DNA of 37,525 bases from Thermoplasmatota archaeon. GTDB taxonomy: Archaea; Thermoplasmatota; Penumbrarchaeia; Penumbrarchaeales; Penumbrarchaeaceae. The DNA lies in the NCBI GenBank assembly GCA_025457865.1, contig JALOTP010000017.1:1-37525 (forward strand), read 5' to 3'. Numbering within the stretch: position 1 is the stretch's first letter; each line of letters begins with the position of its first letter. Under the pieces are notes generated by a model, which worked only from the letters and a program-made list of their open reading frames with translations, searched no databases and was not told the origin of the DNA. A program made the position numbers and the translations under genes. Shown here in pieces: positions 31,063 through 37,525 of this stretch.

Positions 31063-31668
31063 TCAATCCATGGTCGGCCTGGCCGAGCAGGAGCCGTTGA
31101 CAACATCCACCTTGATAAGGGTCCGGACCTTAAAGCCCAGGTCCCTCTGGAGCATATCCCTATCACCAGTGTATTTGTCGAAGAGGACAACTGCAAGGAT
31201 CACCTCCCAACCTGCTTCCCTGGCACCCTGACCCAATGCCCTCAGTGTCCCTCCCGTCGAGAGGACGTCGTCGATTATCACCAACCGTCCGCCGGTCCCC
31301 GGCAGGTTGAACGACAGTCGGCCCGTGGAATAACCGGTCCTCTGACCGACTGTCACCTCGCCCTTTAGGCCGTAGGTCCTCTTCCGTACTATGGAGAGCG
31401 GTCTGCCAACGGAGCCCATGATGGAGGAGGCCAGAGGTATCCCCATAGCCTCCGCTGTGAGCAGAAGGTCGTAATCCTCGGCAGGGGGCAGGAGCGGCCC
31501 CATGCATTCCGATGCGTCCCGCAGCAGGTCCGGGCCTATTGACGGAATGCCGTCGGTCAAAGGATGGATGAAGTACTGATAACCGCTCCTGTCCATGACC
31601 GGAGAGGCCCTTACGGACTCGAGGAGCCTTTCCATTGCCCCATCCAGACCTTCCTTGCCTTCACCCAT
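31063..31668 (-). CDS. hpt: Archaeal hypoxanthine (guanine) phosphoribosyltransferase
   Basis: Transfers phosphoribose from PRPP to hypoxanthine, and probably guanine, giving IMP or GMP. It matches the archaeal Hpt family, which resembles adenine PRTases: YQYFIHPLTDGIPSIGP near the N-terminus, TAEAMGIPLASSI, IVRKRTYGLKGEV with GQRTGYS, and the PRPP loop LVIIDDVLSTGGT. I prefer the ATG at 31668, which sits behind GGTGGTGAT. An upstream GTG at 31680 adds four residues. The start lies inside the last codons of the deaminase gene, so translation is coupled. Together with the two upstream genes it would salvage the purine base from methylthioadenosine or 5'-deoxyadenosine. Confidence 0.9.
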   Translation of the reverse strand: MGEGKEGLDGAMERLLESVRASPVMDRSGYQYFIHPLTDGIPSIGPDLLRDASECMGPLLPPAEDYDLLLTAEAMGIPLASSIMGSVGRPLSIVRKRTYGLKGEVTVGQRTGYSTGRLSFNLPGTGGRLVIIDDVLSTGGTLRALGQGAREAGWEVILAVVLFDKYTGDRDMLQRDLGFKVRTLIKVDVVNGSCSARPTMD

Positions 31669-32941
31669 CGAGATCACCACCCAGCAGGTCCAGTGCCATC
31701 ATCGCCGCCTCTCTTTTAACTTCTGCCTCGTTCATGACCTTCCCATCGTCCATAACGACCTTTCCGTTTATGATGGAATACCTGACGGCATCGCCTGAGG
31801 CCGAATGGACAGCATTGGAGACCAGGTCGTTACCCGGGACCATGGAATGATGTCCTGTGTCAAGGAGGATGATATCGGCCAGGGCCCCCACCCTTATCTC
31901 GCCACCGTCCAGTCCGAGGGCTCTGTAACCGTTCACCGTCGCCATGTCCAGGACCTCTCGTGTGGTGATGGAGGCTGCCCCCCATCCATGTCGGCAGAGG
32001 TGCGAGGCAGCCCTCATGGCAAGGAACATGTCAAGGGAATTGTTGGATGCCGCGCTGTCCGTGCCCAGGCAGCATCTTGTCCCGGATGCCTTGAGAGAGG
32101 GGTAGGGCAGCTGACCTCCGACCGAGAGCTTCATGTTGGAGGACGGTTGATGCGAGACCGAGGTCCCTGTACTGGATAGAAGACCGATGTCCTCGGGGGA
32201 GAGGTGAACGCAGTGGGCCGCGACCGTTCTTTGACCGAGCGCTCCCAGGTCCGCAAGGAGCGCGGTCGGCGACCTGCCCCATCTCGCTATGCAATCCTTC
32301 ACTTCGGAGGCGGTCTCTGAGAGGTGCACATGCAGCGAACAAGCCCTGCTCCGCGCCTCATCAGCACACCATTCCAGGCCTTCCTTTGAAACGGTATAGA
32401 CCGAATGAGGGGCGATAGCACCATTGATCCTTGGGTCCCTAAGTCGCTCTATGACCTTGCAGCTGGCCAGGGTCCGTTCGATGGCTTCTTCCCTCTTTCC
32501 CTCATCGTTAAGGTCCATGAACCCCTCGCCCAGGACCGCACGAAGGCCCGCATCCGCGACAGTCCTTGCGAGCATTCCTTCCCTGAAGTACATATCGTTG
32601 AACAGCGTCGTCCCGGTCCGGACCATCTCCAGGCAACCAAGTGCCATTCCGGCCTTGAGGTGCCTGTCGCCCATCCTGGCCTCGAGTGGCCATATCCTCT
32701 CATTGAGCCACCTCCCAAGGTCCATGTCCTCGCCCACACCTCTGAGGAGGGACATTGGTGCATGGGTGTGTGCGTTGCAGAGCCCTGGCATGACCAGAAG
32801 ATGCTCAGCATCGATTTCGATATCCGCACCACCCGGCCCCTTGCTACCTTCAACGATGCGAGTTATCCTGTCCCGCTCCACAGAGATGGTCCATCTCTTT
32901 CCATCCAAGCCCAAAGCGTTCCTGATGAGCAGGTCCGTCAT
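31661..32941 (-). CDS. 5'-methylthioadenosine / S-adenosylhomocysteine / 5'-deoxyadenosine deaminase
   Basis: Amidohydrolase of the MtaD/DadD family, which removes the 6-amino group of adenosine-like by-products of SAM, giving the inosine analogue. Metal ligands H58 and H60 lie in NAHTHAPM. VHLSETASEV, AAHCVHL and LGTDSAASNNSLDMF supply the remaining conserved His and Asp positions. The 426 residues are full length. The ATG at 32941 has a complete GGAGGTGA ribosome site. Its neighbours are the MTA/MTI phosphorylase upstream (38 bases) and Hpt downstream (overlapping). In methanogens the equivalent enzyme is DadD. Confidence 0.92.
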   Translation of the reverse strand: MTDLLIRNALGLDGKRWTISVERDRITRIVEGSKGPGGADIEIDAEHLLVMPGLCNAHTHAPMSLLRGVGEDMDLGRWLNERIWPLEARMGDRHLKAGMALGCLEMVRTGTTLFNDMYFREGMLARTVADAGLRAVLGEGFMDLNDEGKREEAIERTLASCKVIERLRDPRINGAIAPHSVYTVSKEGLEWCADEARSRACSLHVHLSETASEVKDCIARWGRSPTALLADLGALGQRTVAAHCVHLSPEDIGLLSSTGTSVSHQPSSNMKLSVGGQLPYPSLKASGTRCCLGTDSAASNNSLDMFLAMRAASHLCRHGWGAASITTREVLDMATVNGYRALGLDGGEIRVGALADIILLDTGHHSMVPGNDLVSNAVHSASGDAVRYSIINGKVVMDDGKVMNEAEVKREAAMMALDLLGGDLDG

Positions 32942-32947
32942 TTGTGG

Positions 32948-32955
32948 TCACCTCC
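32948..32955 (-). promoter_or_regulatory. Perfect Shine-Dalgarno site of the deaminase gene
   Basis: The minus strand reads GGAGGTGA, the full complement of the 16S rRNA 3' end, six bases before the ATG at 32941. Confidence 0.8.
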
Positions 32956-32979
32956 TGCCCTAAGGAACGATCGCACCAT

Positions 32980-33711
32980 TCAAGGACCCTCCCCTTCCAT
33001 TGATGGCGCAGGGCCCTCGGACAGTTCCAGGAGCACGCGGGACACATCCATCCATGACCTCCTAGCGCTCTCGATGATGTCCCTGAAGTCGAGCCTGCCG
33101 TCCATGACGCCGTGCGCATGATTGTCAACGGTCAGAAGCGCGGTATATGGCTTCCCTATCTCCATTGACAGAACGGCCTCGGGCGCCATGTTCATGCCAA
33201 CATAATCGCCCCACTGAGAAAGCAGCCTGACCTCTGCCCTTGTCTCGAGCCGCGGCCCCCTGGTCTGGACATAGGTCCCACCTTCGATGACATCGAGACC
33301 GGCCCTCCTGCATGAGGCCACTAGCCGTTCAGAAAGGTCCAGGTCCATGATGGGGGTCACATGTTCTATCTCCGATCCTATGAACGTCTTTCCACCGAAT
33401 AGGTCGACGAAATCGTCGGGGACGGCTAGGCAGGGGACTGGGACCTCCCTCTTCAAAGCTCCGCAGGAGCAAACGCTCAGAATGGCATCGACCCCCGACA
33501 GCTCGAGGGCTCTGACGTTGGCAAGGTGTTCCACCTTGTGCGGTGGTATCGTTGGTGGGGACCCATGCCTTGCGATGACAAGTACGGTCCCCGAGGTCCC
33601 CGAAAGTTCCCATATCCCGCTAGACGGCGTCCCATACTCGTTCGGGACAGGGGTACCGAAATATGGAGATGAGAGCGGCAGAACGGAACCGGCTAGGACG
33701 CCGAGCCTCAT
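32980..33711 (-). CDS. 5'-methylthioadenosine/methylthioinosine phosphorylase (MTAP/MTIP family)
   Basis: Purine nucleoside phosphorylase family member that splits the methylthio-nucleoside with phosphate to a free base and methylthioribose-1-phosphate. Characteristic segments are RLGVLAGSVL, VIARHGSPPTIPPHKVEHLAN (VIARHG with the phosphate-binding Arg-His), GGTYVQTRGPRLETRAE and VGMNMAPEAVLSMEIG. The base-contacting loop reads TVDNHAHG. From memory, human MTAP has two Asp in this loop and MTI phosphorylases carry an Asn, so a 6-oxopurine substrate is plausible. The ATG at 33711 corresponds to the usual family start; an upstream TTG at 33768 overlaps the membrane regulator and has no ribosome site. 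The neighbouring deaminase supports an MTI route. Confidence 0.88.
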   Translation of the reverse strand: MRLGVLAGSVLPLSSPYFGTPVPNEYGTPSSGIWELSGTSGTVLVIARHGSPPTIPPHKVEHLANVRALELSGVDAILSVCSCGALKREVPVPCLAVPDDFVDLFGGKTFIGSEIEHVTPIMDLDLSERLVASCRRAGLDVIEGGTYVQTRGPRLETRAEVRLLSQWGDYVGMNMAPEAVLSMEIGKPYTALLTVDNHAHGVMDGRLDFRDIIESARRSWMDVSRVLLELSEGPAPSMEGEGP

Positions 33712-33745
33712 GAGGGTGGATATCCATGGGACGTCATCAAGGTTT

Positions 33746-36700
33746 TCATGTGTCCAATGGGATGGCAATGTTCTCGGAGGAGAAGAACCTGGCCGATTTG
33801 TCGTCCCTCTGATATGATATGGAACCAGCCCTTATCAGGTTCTTAACATGATAGTTGACGACCTGCCTCGATACACCTATGTTCCTACCTATCTGCTCCA
33901 TTGTGATCCCGGGGTTCTCGAGGATGATATTGAATATCTCCTCCTGCTTGGATATGTTCTTCTTGAGCTTGCTGATGTTCACATTGGCCGGGTAGTATCT
34001 CTTGTAGATGCCGTCGTACATCGATTTTATGAGCCCGTTCTGCTCTAGGACCCTCAGATGGTAGGCAAGGGTGCCGTTGTTAAGGTCCAGGTTCCTCTTG
34101 ATGGAGGAATAATGGTCGCCAGGGTTGGCAATTATATAGCCCCGGATAAGACCCCTTATCTCATGATTTAGGATGTCCTTCTTGCTGAGCTTCGAATAGG
34201 CGCTCATCACTGCTGACAGGATGGTTACGAAACCGACCTCTGTCAGGAGGATCGTCAACAAGAGCATGCCCAGTAGTCCAGCGGTCGCCCCGAACATCAG
34301 ATAGAGAAGTCCTTGACCGCCCTTGGGGTCATCGGGAGCGATATAGAACGGGGGGTCGATGCTGCCTGGGTCATCGTCGTCGGGCACATCATCGTCGGGT
34401 CCATCAGGTGGGGGCTGGACCATATCAGGCGGCAGCAGCTTGATGAAGATGGTGGTCGAATCCTCGGTCCCATCATTGGCCCTAACGAACACGAAACCCC
34501 CCTCCGGTGGAAGGTCCGCGAAATCCATGACGAACGTCCAGACATTGAAGCCCCATGCATCCTTCCACTGCCCGTCCGCTACCATGTACTGTACCAGACC
34601 TCCGGTGTCATCCGGGTCCTCCACGTGGCCTGTGATCATCCAACCCTTCCCAGCAAGGTCCCTCCTGGAATCGACGACCACGACAGGTAGGTCATTGACA
34701 GGCACAATCTGGACCGGAAGCTCTTCAGTGACGGTCTGACCTCTCGAGCTCATCTCTATCCAGATCTTATGCTGGCCATTGATCTCCCTGGTCGGCTGCA
34801 CGAAGAGGGAGGGTTTCGTCCTGTCCTCACCTATGTAGGAAAGGAGCCGCTTGTCAGAGCTGGTCGCCCTGAAGGTGCAGTCGGAAGGATCGTCGTCCGG
34901 GTCATGGAAGAGCGTGCCGAGGTCCACCTTCGTGGGGAGCGATTGGTCCTCCGATAGCTCGAGCGGGCCAGAGCCTCCGATCCTATATGGTGGTGAGTCC
35001 ACATCAAGGACCTCGACCATGAGAACGACCGAAGTGTATTGACCGGTCGATCGCATCCCGTCGTCCGCCCGGACCTCCAACTTGAACTGGCACCCCCTTC
35101 CGGTCGGTTCCGCGCCCACGACAAGGGACGTACCAACGAGAGATAGGGTTATGTGGTCCGATCCGTCCGAGGGGGAGATCGAAATGATATCCCAACTAAA
35201 TGACATCATGTCCCCGTCGGGGTCCCAGAAGCAGCCGTTCTCACCCATCAAGGGAACCACGGCCTCCGAGCCCTCCTCTATCAGAACGCTTGATGGCCAA
35301 TCCTTGACCCGCGGGGGGTCATCGACCTCCTGGACCACCAACGTCATCTGACCTGAGAGGACTGTCGACCTTGTATCGGAGAGTGCAAGCTGGAAATGGA
35401 ACTCGCCGCTCAGGTCGGGGAAGGCCGATGCATGGGAAACGAGGTTCATGTTGCGGTCCAGGAACACCAAGCCATCTGGTGTGGGCCCTATCATGATGAG
35501 CTTAAGGTCCAGCTCCCATGGTTCGAGCTCGTCGTCAATCACATGGTCCCTGAGGCTCATTATCGTCCTTGCCAGTGAGTCCTCATCGACCGATAGGACC
35601 ATGGGCATGTCGGCAGCGAAGCGCGGGACCGCATCATGGATAAGATGGACCGGGCCCACTTCCACGGAACCCTCCGAAGTGCCCGATATCTGAAGCGGGA
35701 TGAACATATCGTTGAAATCGGACTGCGCCCTCAGCATGGATGGCAGCAGTTCAAGGGACGTGGAGGCATCGAAGACGATATCGTAGCGCACCTTGAGGCC
35801 AGTGACCTTTAGGAATGACGTGTCTCCCGATATCGAAAGGTCCAACCGGTCGAGCAGGTTACCGCTGGGGTCCGTTAAGCCATGTGTGGGGCTGCCTGGC
35901 CCCAGCACGGACAGGATGTCCAATGGTTCGGTAGCGGCGTCAACGGGAGACCGTACTGCGACATCGATGGAACGGCCCGATCCCATGTCCGTGAGGGAGG
36001 CCTTTTGCTGCCAGAGCCAAAGGAGGTCCTGTCCTATGAGCCCCTTCTCCTCATCTAAAGCGAATACGCTGCCGCTCTGACCGTCCAGACCCGTAATGAT
36101 GGACCCGCCTACGATGCTCGGGGACCTTCGGGACAGATAGTCCCCTGTGGGTCCTGTATGGGGGAGGACCTGGAAGAGGCCGCTAGGGGAGGTGATGTAG
36201 AGAAGCCCCTCACCTCCGTTGTATGCGCCTCCACATCCGTAATCCCAATGTGGGACCGACCTGACGGATGCATTGCTAGCATCGATGCCAAGCGTCCTTG
36301 TCAAAGGTCCATTTGAAATATCGAAATAAACCATGCCCATTTGCATGTCGCGGTCGGAGACGAAGTATACCTCCTCTTTCCCATCACCGTTGGCATCGCA
36401 GACCGCTGCAAGACCTTCTGGTCCGAGCGTGGTGTTGATGTCCATCAACGAATAACCGGCCTGGCCGTCCTTCGATAGGGATTCTAACATTACCGCCCTC
36501 GGTGATGACCCGATATCGCCAAAGAGCATCATGTCAAGGTCCATATCGCCGTCCAGGTCAGCCATGTAAGGGTCCGTGAGCCCTTTCGTGCTGTCCAGGA
36601 TCAGCTTCTTTGCGACGTTCCCGTTCCTATCGACCTGTGCGGAGTACAGATGGCCGCCTGGCCCGGATATGTAGAGGACCGTATCGTTCCCTTCCGGGTC

Positions 36701-37525
36701 CTCCCTTACGGAGAAACCTACACTGGACACGGAAAGGTTGCTCGAAAGTGGGATCCTGAGAAGGCCTCCGTCGTCCCTCATTATATGCATCGTCAATTTC
36801 CTAAGGGAGGTGGTTGCATCGACCCAGGAGGTGACCAGGGTCCCCGCCATGGCATCATCTCGGTCCAGGGCCCTGGTGTGGACAGGACCGGTTATTGAGG
36901 TCTCCAGTACGACCGAGATGGCACTGCCGAACGGGTCGCGAAGGAGCATGATGGAGGATGAACGCTCATCGTAGTACACGATGTCCAGGTTCCCGTCCCC
37001 GTCAAGGTCGGCAGCATCGAACGAATCGGTCCCTCCAGGTATGAAGCTGCCCAGGCCCACTGTCCCAGAGGGGATACCTTCGGGGGACGGTGGCGATACG
37101 ATCTCCATCGAAGCATCTCTAAGGACAGCCGCCTCCGGCAGGAGCATCGAGAACGTGTAGCTCCCTGATGAGCCCAAGGACCTGAGGGAGCCTTCATCGC
37201 CCACGAACCTGTCCTGAAGGCCCAATCCACCGTACTCGCCGCCCCCGAAGGACCAATCGGTCCTGGAATCCAGGCCTATGTCCAATGATACCTTGTACGG
37301 CGGGGTCTCCCCGGGGACGGTCGATATCATGAGCGAACCTGACCTGACCGGGCCGCCACCCGGGAGGGGGATGGAGAGGCTCGGATCGCGGCCTCCCCCC
37401 TCAGGGAATGAAACGATGAAGGAAGCGGCCTCCTGGCTGCCTTTCTTCAACGTTGTGGAAGATAGGTCCTGGGCCAGGCCGGATATGGGGCTCATAAGAA
37501 CGAAGGAGAGGAATGCCAGAATGAG
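33746..37525 (-). CDS. Membrane-anchored FG-GAP/Ig-like surface protein with tandem cytoplasmic winged helices (5' end outside window)
   Basis: At least 1259 residues. The frame stays open to the right edge: before the ATG at 37495 the codons encode LILAFLSFVL, the core of a signal peptide, so the real start lies beyond the window. Counted from that internal ATG, calcium-loop FG-GAP units occur near 159-181 (FDAADLDGDGNLDIVYYD), 311 and 361. Cadherin/Ig-like units with DPDGD and DPDDDPSD turns lie about 740-960, a DDD-rich linker follows, and a long hydrophobic segment lies at about 1063-1100. The final part is two winged helices, about 1105-1165 (DLNNGTLAYHLRVLEQNGLI) and 1175-1235 (ITMEQIGRNIGVSRQVVNYH). 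The layout is an extracellular sensor, one membrane pass and a cytoplasmic DNA-binding end. MTA phosphorylase follows 34 bases later on the same strand. Confidence 0.85.
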   Translation of the reverse strand, partial: LILAFLSFVLMSPISGLAQDLSSTTLKKGSQEAASFIVSFPEGGGRDPSLSIPLPGGGPVRSGSLMISTVPGETPPYKVSLDIGLDSRTDWSFGGGEYGGLGLQDRFVGDEGSLRSLGSSGSYTFSMLLPEAAVLRDASMEIVSPPSPEGIPSGTVGLGSFIPGGTDSFDAADLDGDGNLDIVYYDERSSSIMLLRDPFGSAISVVLETSITGPVHTRALDRDDAMAGTLVTSWVDATTSLRKLTMHIMRDDGGLLRIPLSSNLSVSSVGFSVREDPEGNDTVLYISGPGGHLYSAQVDRNGNVAKKLILDSTKGLTDPYMADLDGDMDLDMMLFGDIGSSPRAVMLESLSKDGQAGYSLMDINTTLGPEGLAAVCDANGDGKEEVYFVSDRDMQMGMVYFDISNGPLTRTLGIDASNASVRSVPHWDYGCGGAYNGGEGLLYITSPSGLFQVLPHTGPTGDYLSRRSPSIVGGSIITGLDGQSGSVFALDEEKGLIGQDLLWLWQQKASLTDMGSGRSIDVAVRSPVDAATEPLDILSVLGPGSPTHGLTDPSGNLLDRLDLSISGDTSFLKVTGLKVRYDIVFDASTSLELLPSMLRAQSDFNDMFIPLQISGTSEGSVEVGPVHLIHDAVPRFAADMPMVLSVDEDSLARTIMSLRDHVIDDELEPWELDLKLIMIGPTPDGLVFLDRNMNLVSHASAFPDLSGEFHFQLALSDTRSTVLSGQMTLVVQEVDDPPRVKDWPSSVLIEEGSEAVVPLMGENGCFWDPDGDMMSFSWDIISISPSDGSDHITLSLVGTSLVVGAEPTGRGCQFKLEVRADDGMRSTGQYTSVVLMVEVLDVDSPPYRIGGSGPLELSEDQSLPTKVDLGTLFHDPDDDPSDCTFRATSSDKRLLSYIGEDRTKPSLFVQPTREINGQHKIWIEMSSRGQTVTEELPVQIVPVNDLPVVVVDSRRDLAGKGWMITGHVEDPDDTGGLVQYMVADGQWKDAWGFNVWTFVMDFADLPPEGGFVFVRANDGTEDSTTIFIKLLPPDMVQPPPDGPDDDVPDDDDPGSIDPPFYIAPDDPKGGQGLLYLMFGATAGLLGMLLLTILLTEVGFVTILSAVMSAYSKLSKKDILNHEIRGLIRGYIIANPGDHYSSIKRNLDLNNGTLAYHLRVLEQNGLIKSMYDGIYKRYYPANVNISKLKKNISKQEEIFNIILENPGITMEQIGRNIGVSRQVVNYHVKNLIRAGSISYQRDDKSARFFSSENIAIPLDT

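Noticed and set aside
1..37525. tRNA, rRNA, CRISPR array, insertion sequence or prophage
   Set aside because: No tRNA TPsiC-type GGTTCRANNCC stretch in a gap, no evenly spaced identical repeats, no transposase or integrase among the frames, and even composition except the two noted intergenic regions.

Overview
The window is a gene-dense, GC-rich piece of an archaeal chromosome, most likely from the Thermoplasmatota (class Thermoplasmata or a related lineage). Support for an archaeon: Orc1/Cdc6, the archaea-specific GatD/GatE amidotransferase pair, a 59-residue Sec61-beta gene, an archaeal-type hypoxanthine phosphoribosyltransferase, and TATA boxes placed 25-31 bases before start codons of apparently leaderless genes. 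The phylum call is weaker. It rests on large surface proteins with FG-GAP repeats and a membrane protein ending in tandem winged helices. I see no tRNA, rRNA, CRISPR array, transposon or prophage.

Layout. 0.1-1.9 kb: AMP-forming acyl-CoA synthetase (+). 2.0-3.4 kb: orc1/cdc6 (-), then a 440-base AT-rich gene-free region that is a candidate replication origin. 3.8-9.6 kb (+): two unknown proteins (one coupled to the next by TGATG) and a 1489-residue secreted, membrane-anchored seven-repeat FG-GAP/PA14 protein. 9.6-13.3 kb (-): PlsC-like acyltransferase, SDR epimerase, and acetyl-CoA synthetase with a hairpin/U-tract terminator. 13.6-15.8 kb (+): small unknown protein and a site-2 protease. 15.8-19.8 kb (-): gatD-gatE-queH, joined by overlapping stop/start codons. 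19.9-20.7 kb (+): lone response regulator and universal stress protein. 20.7-20.9 kb (-): Sec61-beta. 21.0-28.1 kb (-): KaiC-like ATPase, disordered protein, and a 1756-residue protein built of about 23 copies of a 66-residue helical repeat. 28.3-30.4 kb (+): purA and pcm. 30.4-37.5 kb (-): metallo-beta-lactamase-fold hydrolase, then hpt, MTA/5'-deoxyadenosine deaminase, MTA/MTI phosphorylase, and a membrane-bound winged-helix regulator that runs off the right edge.

How the genes work together. The deaminase, phosphorylase, Hpt and PurA together make a plausible route from methylthioadenosine or 5'-deoxyadenosine through hypoxanthine and IMP to adenylosuccinate, the AMP precursor. Acyl-CoA synthetase, acetyl-CoA synthetase and PlsC point to acyl-CoA metabolism. 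The best candidate for an undescribed system is the three-gene KaiC-like ATPase / disordered linker / 66-residue-repeat cluster. The repeat register is visible directly, being exactly 66 residues over long stretches; the function is unknown. A second candidate is the one-protein signalling device at the right edge, which has a huge extracellular part, a membrane segment and two cytoplasmic winged helices.
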